55,089 nucleotides of DNA from NCBI GenBank assembly GCA_938040325.1, contig CALHXW010000161.1, positions 1 through 55,089 of the forward strand, in the 5' to 3' direction. Numbering within the stretch: the first letter of the stretch is position 1; each line of letters begins with the position of its first letter. A program made the position numbers and the translations under genes. The notes beneath the pieces are model-generated. The model ran no database searches. It had not been told where the DNA came from and worked only from the letters and a program-made list of their open reading frames with translations. Below are positions 45,966-54,582 of the stretch, piece by piece. Source of the DNA: an uncultured bacterium. Lineage in GTDB: Bacteria; Myxococcota_A; UBA9042; PHBI01.

Positions 45966-47684
45966 ATGCGCTTGTCACGTTTTCATGCTCCCACCCTTCG
46001 GGATGCTCCTAAAGAAGCGGAGCTTGTCAGCCATGCGCTGCTGCTCCGAGCAGGCTTCGTTCGTCAGCTTGCCGCCGGTATTTATACCCTGCTGCCGCTC
46101 GGGGTCCGGACGCTGCGCAAGATCGCTGCCATCGTCCGAGAAGAGCTTGAGCGGGCAGGTGCTGTCGAAGTCCTGATGCCGGCGATTCAGCCCGCATCCC
46201 TCTGGAAGCAGTCCGGTCGGTGGGACAAGTACGGTCCAGAGCTGCTTCGGCTGGAAGACCGAAAAGGCAACGAGTTTTGCGTCGGCCCTACGCATGAGGA
46301 AGTGATCGTCGACCTCGTGCGTCGCGACGTGAAGTCCTACCGACAGCTTCCCCTCAACCTCTATCAAGTCCAGAGCAAGTTCCGAGACGAGGTCAGGCCG
46401 CGCGGAGGCATCATTCGCGCCCGCGAGTTCATGATGAAAGATGCGTACAGCTTCGATGCTGACGCCGAAGCCGCCGAGAAGTCGTACAAGGACATGTTCG
46501 ATGCTTATCACCGCATCTTCGAGCGCTGTGGGCTCGACTTCCGCGCGGTTGAAGCTGACACAGGCAACATCGGCGGGAATCTCTCCCACGAATTTCAGGC
46601 GCTTGCGTCGAGCGGCGAAGACGCGATCGTTAGCTGCGATAGCTGCGAGTATACGGCCAACACTGAAAAGGCTGCGATCGGCCCCGTCGGCACACAGGCT
46701 GGCGACATACAGCCGGGCTCGATGAGCTCGATCGCGACACCTGGTAAGCGAACCGTGCAGGACGTGACCACGTTCCTTGGGGCCAGCCCGTCTGATCTAC
46801 TCAAGACTCTCATCGTCGATATCGACGGGGTGCCGACCGCGGCCATTGTCCGCGGCGACCACGAGCTCAACACGATCAAGCTAAAGCTCGTGCTCGGGGC
46901 GGACTCTGTGGAGCTCGCAGGCGAGGAGCGTGTTCGCAAGATCACGGGTGCTCCCGTTGGCTTCGCCGGACCTGTCGGTCTTGAGGTCCCACTCATCGTC
47001 GATGCGTCGGTCGACGTGGCGCGTGGCTGGATTGTCGGCGGAAACGCCGCTGACCTTCACCACAAGGATGCGGTGCTCGGCCGAGACACCGCTGAGCCTC
47101 GGGTGCTCGACATTCGCTTGGCGACCCACGGCGACCCATGCCCGCGATGCAACGGGAGCCTCCGCGAGTTCCGAGGTATCGAGGTGGGGCATGTCTTCTA
47201 CTTGGGCACGAAGTATTCCGAGCCGATGGACTTGACGTTCGCTTCCCAAGACGGCGGAACGAAGCCGATGATTATGGGCTGCTACGGCATTGGGATCAGC
47301 CGAATCATGGCCGCAACGATCGAGCAACACCATGATGACAAGGGCATTCGCTGGCCCGCCTCGATCGCACCTTTCGAGGTCGCGGTGCTTCCCCTCGGCA
47401 AGCCAGGAGACGACGTCTTCGTGGCCGCCGAAGAGATCTACAACCGCTGCTGCCACGCGGGCATCGATGCTCTCTTTGACGACCGCAAAGGGCGCGCTGG
47501 CGTGAAGTTTGCTGATGCCGAGCTGGCTGGCCATCCGTACCAGATCGTCCTCGGTCGTAACGCGCTCGCCGACAACGTTGTAGAGCTCAAGTCCCGAGCG
47601 ACAGGAGAGACCGAGCGGGTCGCGATTGGCGACCTGGTGGAACATGTCAAAGGGCTGCTCGCTGCGCCGACCGGCACCGCGTGA
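45966..47684 (+). CDS. proS: Prolyl-tRNA synthetase (bacterial type)
   Basis: Charges tRNA-Pro with proline. 572 residues, the usual length for the bacterial form with an INS editing domain. ATG 45966 follows AAGGAGG at ideal spacing; the frame is open further upstream but antisense to the Smr gene. Class II landmarks: MRLSRFHAPTLRDAPKEAE start, GPTHEEV, RPRGGIIRAREFMMKDAYSF (motif 2 region), the editing insert in the middle (about 230-390, GDHELNTIKLK), FYLGTKYSE and GCYGIGISRIMAA (motif 3), then the anticodon-binding domain. It overlaps the next gene by four bases (GTGA). Confidence 0.97.
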   Translation: MRLSRFHAPTLRDAPKEAELVSHALLLRAGFVRQLAAGIYTLLPLGVRTLRKIAAIVREELERAGAVEVLMPAIQPASLWKQSGRWDKYGPELLRLEDRKGNEFCVGPTHEEVIVDLVRRDVKSYRQLPLNLYQVQSKFRDEVRPRGGIIRAREFMMKDAYSFDADAEAAEKSYKDMFDAYHRIFERCGLDFRAVEADTGNIGGNLSHEFQALASSGEDAIVSCDSCEYTANTEKAAIGPVGTQAGDIQPGSMSSIATPGKRTVQDVTTFLGASPSDLLKTLIVDIDGVPTAAIVRGDHELNTIKLKLVLGADSVELAGEERVRKITGAPVGFAGPVGLEVPLIVDASVDVARGWIVGGNAADLHHKDAVLGRDTAEPRVLDIRLATHGDPCPRCNGSLREFRGIEVGHVFYLGTKYSEPMDLTFASQDGGTKPMIMGCYGIGISRIMAATIEQHHDDKGIRWPASIAPFEVAVLPLGKPGDDVFVAAEEIYNRCCHAGIDALFDDRKGRAGVKFADAELAGHPYQIVLGRNALADNVVELKSRATGETERVAIGDLVEHVKGLLAAPTGTA

Positions 47685-48415
47685 GCTGGCTGATCGGAGA
47701 GCACGCGATCGGCGACCTGCTGCGCCACGCGCCGCAGGCCATCGACCGCATCCTCATTGACGAGCGTTCTCGCGACGCGCGTCTCGACGCTCTCGTGGAG
47801 CTCGCCAGTACCCACGGACTGAGCGTCGAACGGGTGCCGGGCAAGCGGCTGCAAACTCGTGCTGGTGGTCGAGCAGGGGCCCGGGTCGCAGCCAGCCTCG
47901 TGATCGCAAGCCCGAAGGCGCTCGACGAGCTTACCAACGGCGACAACACCCCGCTGGCCCTTGCTCTCGATGGCGTGACCGATCCCCATAACCTCGGCGC
48001 GATTCTGCGGACCGCCAACGCGTTTGGTGTCGGTGCTGTGGTTGCACCCAAGAATCGGTCGGCTCCTCTCAACGACGCTGCGATCCGCGCGTCAGCCGGC
48101 GCTGCAGCGTTGCTGCCACCCACCCGCGTCACAAACCTCTCCCGGGCGCTTGCCGACGCAAAGAAGCATGGCTACTGGGTGATTGGTCTTGACGCAGATG
48201 GCGCGCAGAACCTCGACGCCGTCGATCTCACGATCCCGTCGGTCCTTGTGCTTGGGGACGAAGGCCGTGGTCTTCGTCCCGGCGTGCGAAAGGTCTGTGA
48301 TGTCATTGCTCGTATCCCACTCTCCGGTCAGGTGAGCTCCCTCAACGTCAGCGTGAGTGCAGCGGTCGCAATCTACGAGGCGCATCGGCAACGATCGAGC
48401 ACGCCAGGTCAGTGA
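47681..48415 (+). CDS. rlmB: 23S rRNA (guanosine-2'-O-)-methyltransferase RlmB-like
   Basis: 244 residues of the SpoU/TrmH family. It starts at GTG 47681, overlapping the stop of proS, so the two are probably co-translated. The N-terminal substrate-binding domain starts SWLIGEHAIGDLL. The catalytic SPOUT domain has LDGVTDPHNLGAILRTAN (motif 1), VLVLGDEGRGLRPGVRK (motif 2) and SLNVSVSAAVAIYE (motif 3). RlmB methylates G2251 in the P-site loop of 23S rRNA in E. coli; the target here is inferred. Other TrmH-family rRNA methyltransferases are possible. Confidence 0.9.
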   Translation: MSWLIGEHAIGDLLRHAPQAIDRILIDERSRDARLDALVELASTHGLSVERVPGKRLQTRAGGRAGARVAASLVIASPKALDELTNGDNTPLALALDGVTDPHNLGAILRTANAFGVGAVVAPKNRSAPLNDAAIRASAGAAALLPPTRVTNLSRALADAKKHGYWVIGLDADGAQNLDAVDLTIPSVLVLGDEGRGLRPGVRKVCDVIARIPLSGQVSSLNVSVSAAVAIYEAHRQRSSTPGQ

Positions 48416-48547
48416 CTCCAGCGATCCGACACGACGGTGCCGTTCCGGAAAACAAAAATGAAATGCACACACGACCGCGCAGCACCGTCCCGAAACGGTA
48501 AAGAGAACGGGCTGGTTCGACGCTTGCTCAACCCTTTGTTTCACGTG

Positions 48548-48576
48548 TTGACAGCCCGTAAGGCCTCCCGTATAAG
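48548..48576 (+). promoter_or_regulatory. Near-consensus sigma70 promoter for tRNA-tuf operon
   Basis: TTGACA (48548-48553), a 17-base spacer and TATAAG (48571-48576), giving a start near 48583, about 25 bases before the first tRNA. The bases between carry a GC-rich stretch, as common for stable-RNA promoters. Confidence 0.85.
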
Positions 48577-48607
48577 CCGGCCCTCGTTACGCGGTGTCGG
48601 CAAAAGC

Positions 48608-48683
48608 GCTGGCGTAGCTCAATTGGCAGAGCAGCTGATTTGTAATCAGCAGGTTGCGGGTTCGAGTCCCACCGCCAGCTCCA
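48608..48683 (+). tRNA. tRNA-Thr (anticodon TGT)
   Basis: Acceptor arms GCTGGCG and CGCCAGC pair fully, with discriminator T and encoded CCA. The anticodon stem-loop CTGAT-TTGT-AATCAG gives TGT. The T-loop GGTTCGAGTCC is standard. First gene of a Thr-Tyr-Gly-Thr cluster before tuf, as in many proteobacteria. Confidence 0.97.
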
Positions 48684-48710
48684 ACGATTCGTTCTTTAAA
48701 GTTTTTCTGT

Positions 48711-48793
48711 GGAGGGGTGCCCGAGTGGTCAAAGGGAGCAGACTGTAAATCTGCCGGCTTCCGCCTTCAAAGGTTCAAATCCTTTTCCCTCCA
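48711..48793 (+). tRNA. tRNA-Tyr (anticodon GTA)
   Basis: Type II tRNA with a long variable arm. The acceptor GGAGGGG pairs with TCCCTCC (one G-T), discriminator A. The anticodon loop CTGTAAA between GCAGA and TCTGC gives GTA. The sequence after the discriminator is ATT, so CCA is not encoded, unlike the neighbouring tRNAs. Confidence 0.95.
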
Positions 48794-48820
48794 ATTCTTG
48801 GTTCTTCTGGCTCCGCGCAC

Positions 48821-48896
<76 letters not shown>

Positions 48897-48920
48897 CGCA
48901 TCGCCCGGCGAACCAATCGT

Positions 48921-48995
<75 letters not shown>

Positions 48996-49093
48996 ACGTC
49001 CGATACCCGGACACATTCGTTCGGTGTCGCTAGTCGACGCAACCCACCCCTGGCACGGCAACGTGACAGGAAGCCTCATCGAGAGACAACGGC

Positions 49094-50287
49094 ATGGCAA
49101 AAGAGAAATTCGTACGTAACAAGCCGCACGTCAACGTGGGCACCATCGGCCACGTCGACCACGGCAAGACCACTCTTACCGCGGCGATCACAAAGGTCCT
49201 GGCGAGCAAAGGCCAGGCGAAGTTCGAAGCTTTCGACCAAATCGACAAGGCTCCTGAGGAGCGCGAGCGTGGGATCACGATCTCCACGGCTCACGTCGAG
49301 TACGAGTCGGAGATTCGTCACTACGCCCACGTCGACTGCCCCGGTCACGCTGACTACGTCAAGAACATGATCACCGGCGCCGCCCAGATGGACGGCGCGA
49401 TCTTGGTCTGCAGTGCAGCGGACGGCCCGATGCCCCAGACGCGCGAGCACATCCTGCTCGGCCGTCAGGTCGGCGTGCCTCACATCCTCGTGTTCCTCAA
49501 CAAGGTCGACATGGTCGACGACGAGGAGCTTCTGGAGCTGGTCGAGATGGAAGTCCGCGAGCTGCTCGACAAGTACGAGTACCCCGGCGACGACACGCCC
49601 GTCATCAAGGGCTCGGCTCTGAAGGCTCTCGAGGCCCCGAACTGGGAGCACCCCGACGCAGCTGCTGTCATCGAGCTCGTTCAGGCGCTGGATACGTACA
49701 TCCCAGAGCCCAAGCGCGACATCGACATGGACTTCCTGATGCCCATCGAGGACGTGTTCTCGATCTCGGGTCGCGGTACGGTCGTCACCGGCCGCATCGA
49801 GCGCGGCATCATCAAGGTCGGCGAGGAAGTTGAGATCGTCGGTATCAAAGAGACCCAGAAGACCACGGTCACTGGCGTTGAGATGTTCCGTAAGCTTCTG
49901 GACCAGGGTCAAGCTGGCGACAACGTTGGTTGCCTCGTCCGCGGCATCAAGAAGGAAGAGGTCGAGCGCGGCCAGGTCCTCGCGAAGCCCGGCAGCATCC
50001 AGCCGCACAAGAAGTTCACGGCGGGTACCTACATCCTGACCAAGGATGAGGGCGGCCGACACACTCCGTTCTTCAACGGCTACCGTCCCCAGTTCTACTT
50101 CCGCACCACGGACGTGACGGGTACTTGCGAGCTTCGCGACGGAGTCGAGATGGTCATGCCCGGCGACAACGTCAACATGGTCATTCAGCTCCTCCAGCCC
50201 ATCGCCATGGACAAGGGCCTCCGCTTCGCTATCCGCGAAGGTGGACGCACCGTCGGCGCCGGCGTTGTCGAGGACATCATCGAGTAA
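49094..50287 (+). CDS. tuf: Elongation factor Tu
   Basis: 397 residues, the normal length. It delivers aminoacyl-tRNA to the ribosome as a GTPase. Motifs: [10 protein letters not shown] (G1), RGITI switch I, DCPGH (G3), NKVD (G4) and SALK (G5), then the two beta-barrel domains ([37 protein letters not shown]). It sits directly after the Thr-Tyr-Gly-Thr tRNA cluster and is probably cotranscribed with it. The ribosome-binding site is weak (GAGAG). A terminator hairpin follows at 50311-50346. Confidence 0.99.
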   Translation: MAKEKFVRNKPHVNVGTIGHVDHGKTTLTAAITKVLASKGQAKFEAFDQIDKAPEERERGITISTAHVEYESEIRHYAHVDCPGHADYVKNMITGAAQMDGAILVCSAADGPMPQTREHILLGRQVGVPHILVFLNKVDMVDDEELLELVEMEVRELLDKYEYPGDDTPVIKGSALKALEAPNWEHPDAAAVIELVQALDTYIPEPKRDIDMDFLMPIEDVFSISGRGTVVTGRIERGIIKVGEEVEIVGIKETQKTTVTGVEMFRKLLDQGQAGDNVGCLVRGIKKEEVERGQVLAKPGSIQPHKKFTAGTYILTKDEGGRHTPFFNGYRPQFYFRTTDVTGTCELRDGVEMVMPGDNVNMVIQLLQPIAMDKGLRFAIREGGRTVGAGVVEDIIE

Positions 50288-50310
50288 CGACCGTACTGGT
50301 CGTCAAGGTC

Positions 50311-50346
50311 ACGGGCGGCCCCGGTTCTGGGGTCGCCCGTTTTTCG
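50311..50346 (+). terminator. Intrinsic terminator after tuf
   Basis: ACGGGCGGCCCC, a 6-base loop, GGGGTCGCCCGT and TTTTTC form a strong hairpin with a T-run, 23 bases after the stop of tuf. rpmG starts 26 bases after it, so rpmG would depend on read-through or on a promoter I cannot see. Confidence 0.88.
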
Positions 50347-50371
50347 CATAAGAGTCTAGAGGAGGTGCATC

Positions 50372-50551
50372 ATGGCCAAAGCAGGAAACCGCGTTATTGT
50401 GACGCTTGAGTGCACAGAGGCCCGTGGCCTAGGCAAACCGCCGAGCCGCTACACCACCACAAAGAACAAGAAGACGAACCCTGCACGGATCGAACTCAAG
50501 AAGTACAACCCCTTCTTGCGTCGCCACACGGTTCATCGCGAGACCAAGTAG
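50372..50551 (+). CDS. rpmG: 50S ribosomal protein L33
   Basis: 59 residues ([17 protein letters not shown]..., ...[20 protein letters not shown]), the typical L33 pattern including YTTTKNKK and [15 protein letters not shown] lies 5-6 bases upstream of ATG 50372. Only one Cys is present, so the two CxxC zinc-binding pairs of the C+ form are missing; this is a zinc-independent L33. Placement between tuf and tRNA-Trp/secE is common in bacteria. Confidence 0.95.
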   Translation: MAKAGNRVIVTLECTEARGLGKPPSRYTTTKNKKTNPARIELKKYNPFLRRHTVHRETK

Positions 50552-50684
50552 CGGAGCGTGAGATCGCATTTCGATACGGAGTGCGACCTCTCCCCTCGTC
50601 CGGCCTTCGCGGGCCTTTCAGAACCGTCAGCGACCCGCCTAATAGGCACCTGGGTTCGACCTTCTGGATTGGCCCGCTTATTGC

Positions 50685-50714
50685 TTGACAGTCTCTCGCG
50701 GGGCCCCCTATTGT
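50685..50714 (+). promoter_or_regulatory. Sigma70-like promoter for tRNA-Trp/secE/nusG/ribosomal operon
   Basis: TTGACA (50685-50690), an 18-base spacer and TATTGT (50709-50714); CTATTG at 17 bases is the other alignment. Transcription would start some 40 bases before tRNA-Trp. Confidence 0.7.
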
Positions 50715-50759
50715 CCGGCGGCTTCGCATCGGGAGCACCGGAAATCGCGTCTTGAACAC

Positions 50760-50836
50760 GGGTCAGTAGCTCCAATTGGTAGAGCACCGGATTCCAAATC
50801 CGGGTGTTGGGGGTTCGAATCCCTCCTGGCCTGCCA
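50760..50836 (+). tRNA. tRNA-Trp (anticodon CCA)
   Basis: The acceptor GGGTCAG pairs with CTGGCCT, including a G1-T wobble; discriminator G and CCA are encoded. The anticodon arm CCGGA-TTCCAAA-TCCGG gives CCA. Located just upstream of secE, a common bacterial arrangement. Confidence 0.95.
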
Positions 50837-50908
50837 GCTGGCCTCTCGCCAGCTACCCTACCTAGAACGCGCCGACAAAGGCGCAACACGCAGGAGCGAA
50901 TAGTCGCC

Positions 50909-51289
50909 ATGAGCGTCGCTCGCTATGTAAACCTATCATTCGTTGCCGCCGGTCTCATCGGCTACCTCGTGCTGTCCGAGCTCTTCTCGTTCATCATCGA
51001 GCTTTTCGGCACCGGCAACAACGTTGCGCTCATCGGGACGAACTTCCGTCTGGGCGATCTCCTTGGCATGGTGGCCGGCATCGGCGTCGCCCTCTACATG
51101 AAGCGAAGCGAGAAGATCTCGACCTTCGCAATGGAGGTTGGCAACGAGCTATCAAAGGTCACCTGGCCCACGTGGGCGCAGACGAAGCAAGCGACGATCG
51201 TTGTGATCATCGTGACCCTCATCATTGCGGCCATTCTTGGGCTGCTCGACATGGCGTGGGGCGCGTTGTCTGCCCTCGTCTACAGTTAG
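50909..51289 (+). CDS. secE: Preprotein translocase subunit SecE
   Basis: 126 residues, the three-helix long form: membrane segments at about 8-30, 45-60 and 95-120. The conserved cytoplasmic amphipathic segment ELSKVTWPTWAQT (about 79-91) is diagnostic. Start ATG 50909 with AGGAG about 12 bases upstream; the longer frame upstream runs back through tRNA-Trp and is not coding. It forms the SecYEG channel and is cotranscribed with nusG. Confidence 0.95.
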   Translation: MSVARYVNLSFVAAGLIGYLVLSELFSFIIELFGTGNNVALIGTNFRLGDLLGMVAGIGVALYMKRSEKISTFAMEVGNELSKVTWPTWAQTKQATIVVIIVTLIIAAILGLLDMAWGALSALVYS

Positions 51290-51298
51290 GGCAACGCA

Positions 51299-51844
51299 AT
51301 GAGTGATGAGGCTCCAAAGATGAAGTGGTACGCCGTCGGCACGCTCTCGGGCTACGAGAACCGTGCAAAGACGTTGCTGACCGAGAACATCCGGACCTGT
51401 GGCTTCGGCGAGCGGTTCGGTGAGGTCCTCGTGCCGACCGAGGAGGTCATCGAGCTACGAGGCGGCGCAAAGCGCACCATGCAGCGAAAGCTCATGCCGG
51501 GCTACATGTTCATCGAGATGTTGATGGACGCGCAGACGTGGAACCTCGTCAAGGATACGCAGAAGATCATTGGCTTCATCGGGGACGACAAGAACCCCAA
51601 ACCGATGAGTCAACGTGAGGTCAATCGCCTCACCAAGCAGATTGAAGAGGGCACGACTCGGCCCAAGGCCAAGCAGGCGTTTGAGGAAGGCTCGAATGTC
51701 CGCGTGATCGATGGTCCCTTCCTGAACTTCAGTGGCGTGGTCGAAGAGGTCATGCCGCAGAAGCAGAAGGTTCGTGTGCTGGTAAGCATTTTTGGGCGTG
51801 CAACGCCCGTCGAGCTCGACTTCATGCAGGTCGAGAGGATCTAA
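51299..51844 (+). CDS. nusG: Transcription termination/antitermination factor NusG
   Basis: 181 residues. The NGN domain starts [17 protein letters not shown], with [14 protein letters not shown] and [11 protein letters not shown]. The C-terminal KOW domain reads [22 protein letters not shown] and ends [17 protein letters not shown]. It binds RNA polymerase and couples it to Rho or the ribosome. It starts 9 bases after secE with only a weak AGGG site, which suggests translational coupling. Confidence 0.97.
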   Translation: MSDEAPKMKWYAVGTLSGYENRAKTLLTENIRTCGFGERFGEVLVPTEEVIELRGGAKRTMQRKLMPGYMFIEMLMDAQTWNLVKDTQKIIGFIGDDKNPKPMSQREVNRLTKQIEEGTTRPKAKQAFEEGSNVRVIDGPFLNFSGVVEEVMPQKQKVRVLVSIFGRATPVELDFMQVERI

Positions 51845-51914
51845 CCCGCTCAAGTCATCCGCACGTACCGCGGTCCACGCGACCAGCGGGAGGAAGGCTA
51901 GCAGGAGTATTGTC

Positions 51915-52340
51915 ATGGCGAAGAAGGTAACAGGATTCATCAAGCTGCAGGTCGCGGCAGGCAAGGCAAACCCTTCGCCTCCGGTCGGCCCGGCGCTTGG
52001 TCAGCATGGCGTCAACATCATGCAGTTCTGCAAAGAGTTTAACTCTCGGACGCAGGCGCAGATGGGGATGATCATTCCTGTCGTGATCAGCGTCTACGGT
52101 GACCGGTCGTTTAGCTTCATCACGAAGACGCCTCCGGCCTCGGACCTGCTGAAGAAGGCTGCCGGCGTCAAGAGCGGTTCCGGCGTGCCGAACCGTGTCA
52201 AGGTCGGCAAGGTCACGAAGGCGCAGGTCGCCGAGATCGCCGAGACGAAGCTCCCCGATCTCTACGCGTACGACGTCGAGACAGCGATGCGCACCATCGC
52301 CGGAACGGCGCGCAGCATGGGGCTCGAGATCACCGATTGA
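51915..52340 (+). CDS. rplK: 50S ribosomal protein L11
   Basis: 141 residues, standard length. The start is ATG 51915 ([20 protein letters not shown]) with AGGAG 8-9 bases upstream; upstream codons in the frame are not L11. Other landmarks: [22 protein letters not shown] and the 23S rRNA-binding C-terminal domain ([16 protein letters not shown]). It forms the GTPase-associated centre. Confidence 0.98.
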   Translation: MAKKVTGFIKLQVAAGKANPSPPVGPALGQHGVNIMQFCKEFNSRTQAQMGMIIPVVISVYGDRSFSFITKTPPASDLLKKAAGVKSGSGVPNRVKVGKVTKAQVAEIAETKLPDLYAYDVETAMRTIAGTARSMGLEITD

Positions 52341-52360
52341 GCACGTTCATTTGAACGTGC
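52341..52360 (+). other. Hairpin directly after rplK
   Basis: GCACGTTCA and TGAACGTGC are complementary around a TT centre and begin at the first base after the stop codon. No T-run follows, so it is not a terminator; an RNA-processing or stability element between rplK and rplA is possible. Confidence 0.55.
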
Positions 52361-52412
52361 CCTCACGACAGCAGGAGACGCACAGCGCGTCGCCCGTACT
52401 GCTTAGGAGAAC

Positions 52413-53114
52413 ATGATGGCTAACGGAAAGAAGTATCGCGCATCTGCCGAGAAGGTCGATCGCAGCCAGAAGTACCCGCTCGATGAAGCTGTGAAGCTCG
52501 TGAAAGCGGCGAGCTTCGCCAAGTTTGACGAGACGGTCGAGCTTGCTGTGCGCCTCGGCGTCAACCCGCGCCACGCCGACCAAATGGTTCGGGGCGCTGT
52601 GGTGCTGCCTCACGGAACCGGCAAGTCGGTCCGCGTTGCTGTGTTCGCGCGCGGCGACAAGGCTCGTGAGGCCGAAGAGGCAGGCGCCGATGTTGTGGGA
52701 GCCGAAGACTTGGTCGAGAAGATCAAGGAAGGCTGGATGGAGTTCGACAAGGCCATCGCCACACCAGACATGATGGGAACCGTCGGTCGAATCGGTCGAG
52801 TGCTCGGACCACGCGGTCTTATGCCGAACCCGAAAGCCGGCTCGGTCACGTTCGACGTCGCAAAGGCCGTGGCCGATGCGAAGGGCGGCAAGGTTGACTT
52901 CAGGGTCGAGAAGGCCGGCATCGTGCATGCAGGCGTTGGGAAAGTGTCGTTTTCGGCAGAGAACCTTGCGGAGAACGTCCGCAGTCTCTTCGAGCGTCTC
53001 ATGAAGCTCAAGCCCGCGACCGTTAAGGGCGTGTACGTCCGAAGCGCCAACATCTCATCCACGATGGGGCCGGGCGTGAAGCTCAACGTCGCATCGCTTG
53101 AGAAGGCCGAATAA
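52413..53114 (+). CDS. rplA: 50S ribosomal protein L1
   Basis: 233 residues, standard length. Landmarks: [55 protein letters not shown] and [14 protein letters not shown]. Two ATGs are adjacent (52413 and 52416); AGGAG lies 3 and 6 bases before them, so 52416 has the better spacing. L1 forms the mobile stalk at the E site and is a translational repressor of its own operon in other bacteria. Confidence 0.98.
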   Translation: MMANGKKYRASAEKVDRSQKYPLDEAVKLVKAASFAKFDETVELAVRLGVNPRHADQMVRGAVVLPHGTGKSVRVAVFARGDKAREAEEAGADVVGAEDLVEKIKEGWMEFDKAIATPDMMGTVGRIGRVLGPRGLMPNPKAGSVTFDVAKAVADAKGGKVDFRVEKAGIVHAGVGKVSFSAENLAENVRSLFERLMKLKPATVKGVYVRSANISSTMGPGVKLNVASLEKAE

Positions 53115-53119
53115 AATAA

Positions 53120-53440
53120 CGGGTCTAGCCGGCACGCGGACGCGCGCCCGGTAGACCAGCTAGATGCGTGGTGGTCGCTTAAACCCACCCTCCATCGAGT
53201 TGTCGATGGTGTGACATAGGTAGTGCCCGGCCCGTCGGGTCGTTGGTCGTCAAAGAAGTCGGTGACGCAAGTCTCAAACGGTGGAATCCACCGGCCGGCG
53301 GAGACGGAGAACAAACCTCATGGGTCCCTTGCCTCCATCGTGAGCTGAAAAGCATGCGATTGGCGGCTCGCCGACGCCAGGCACGCAGGACAAGCTCGCT
53401 TCTTAGAGAAGCGGGTGGGTGTACCCCCAAAATAAGGAGG
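53120..53440 (+). promoter_or_regulatory. Probable L10 leader RNA (rplJL autoregulation)
   Basis: The 330-base gap before rplJ holds no gene. A GGTAGACCAGC ... GCTTAAACCCACC stretch (about 53150-53190) resembles the conserved core of L10-(L12) mRNA leaders as I remember it. Further hairpins follow: CCATCGA/TCGATGG (53192-53209, 4-base loop), GGCCC/GGGTC around 53229-53241 and CGGTGG/CCACCG (53279-53293). L10-L12 binding to such a leader represses rplJL in E. coli; the match here is by eye. Confidence 0.6.
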
Positions 53441-53444
53441 AGGT

Positions 53445-53972
53445 ATGAATCGACAGGAAAAAGGCGAAGCGGTTGAATCGATCCGCGAGCTCCTGAACGG
53501 TGCCCAGCTCATTGTCCTCGCGGAGTACTCCGGGCTCGACGTGTCCAGCATGGTCGAGCTTCGGCAGGCAGTGAAGAAGTCCAACGGCAACTTCCGCATC
53601 GTCAAGAATACCTTGGCGAAGCTGGCAACAGCCGAAACAGACTTCGAGCCGCTCAACCCTCATCTAAAGGGCCCCCTCGGGATGGCCGTGACGAACGAGG
53701 ATGTGGCGGCAACCGCGAAGGCGCTGGTGGCGTTCAAGAAGGCGAATCCGAAGTTCGAGATCAAGGCTGGCGTGATGGCCGGCGGCGAGCTTCTCGATGC
53801 TGCTGGAATCGAGACGCTGAGCAAGCTGCCCGGCAAGGACGAGCTACGTTCGATGCTCCTGAGCACGATGAACGGTGTGGCGACGAAGATGGTCCGACTG
53901 GTGTCGGCTGTTCCGCGCGACATGGTCGGTGTGCTCGAGGCACGGCGTCGCAGCCTCGCCGGCGAAGCGTAA
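53445..53972 (+). CDS. rplJ: 50S ribosomal protein L10
   Basis: 175 residues, the usual length. The N-terminal rRNA-binding domain has MNRQEKGEAVESIRELL, VLAEYSGLDVSSMVELR and NFRIVKNTLAKLA; the middle reads LKGPLGMAVTNED. The C-terminal helix binds L12 dimers. GGAGGAGGT lies just before ATG 53445, an unusually strong ribosome-binding site. L10 is the base of the L12 stalk. Confidence 0.97.
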   Translation: MNRQEKGEAVESIRELLNGAQLIVLAEYSGLDVSSMVELRQAVKKSNGNFRIVKNTLAKLATAETDFEPLNPHLKGPLGMAVTNEDVAATAKALVAFKKANPKFEIKAGVMAGGELLDAAGIETLSKLPGKDELRSMLLSTMNGVATKMVRLVSAVPRDMVGVLEARRRSLAGEA

Positions 53973-53998
53973 ACCTTACTACTCAATCACTCATTTTG

Positions 53999-54018
53999 GC
54001 GTGCGGTTGAACGCACGC
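53999..54018 (+). other. Hairpin between rplJ and rplL
   Basis: GCGTGCG and CGCACGC pair around the loop GTTGAA, followed by ATCAAAC. No T-run. Possible mRNA-stability or processing site that helps raise L12 over L10. Confidence 0.5.
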
Positions 54019-54046
54019 ATCAAACAACGCGTTTAGGAGAACTATC

Positions 54047-54430
54047 ATGGCAGATATCACGATCGACCAAGTCAAAGACTTCCTCGGCAAGCTCACCGTC
54101 ATCGAGATGGCGGCTCTCGTCAGCGACCTCGAAGAGGCGTGGGGCGTTTCTGCTGCTGCACCCGTGGCGATGGTCGCCGGTGGCGGCGGTGGCGGCGGTG
54201 CCGAAGCAGCAGCCGAGAAGACGGAGTTTGACGTCATCCTCACCGAGATCGGCGGCTCCAAGATCCAGGTCATCAAGGCCGTCCGCGAGGTCACCGGCCT
54301 CGGACTCAAGGACGCCAAGGCCGCTGTCGACGGCGTGCCGTCGACCTTGAAGGAGGCTGTCTCGAAGGAAGAGGCGGAGACCGTCAAGGAGAAGATCGAG
54401 GCCGCCGGCGCCAAGGTCGAAGTCAAGTAG
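54047..54430 (+). CDS. rplL: 50S ribosomal protein L7/L12
   Basis: 127 residues. N-terminal dimerisation domain ([23 protein letters not shown]), Ala/Gly-rich hinge ([22 protein letters not shown]), and the C-terminal domain with the signature [25 protein letters not shown] lies 6-7 bases before ATG 54047. It forms the stalk that recruits translation GTPases. Confidence 0.99.
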   Translation: MADITIDQVKDFLGKLTVIEMAALVSDLEEAWGVSAAAPVAMVAGGGGGGGAEAAAEKTEFDVILTEIGGSKIQVIKAVREVTGLGLKDAKAAVDGVPSTLKEAVSKEEAETVKEKIEAAGAKVEVK

Positions 54431-54440
54431 AGCATCGTGA

Positions 54441-54467
54441 GGGGACGGCCGCTCGGTCGTCCCCTTT
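54441..54467 (+). terminator. Terminator/attenuator between rplL and rpoB
   Basis: GGGGACGGCC, the loop GCTC and GGTCGTCCCC form a 10-bp stem followed by TTT. It starts 10 bases after rplL. The equivalent gap in E. coli holds a partial terminator that lowers rpoB transcription relative to the ribosomal genes. Confidence 0.8.
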
Positions 54468-54582
54468 GCTCGTGGCCTGCAGCGGAGCCACTCGAATCTG
54501 CTGTTGTTCCGATTGAGATTGAGAGAGTGGGATTCCACCGGTCGCCATTGGCGGCTGCACAGAGACGCCTGGAGGACTAGCC

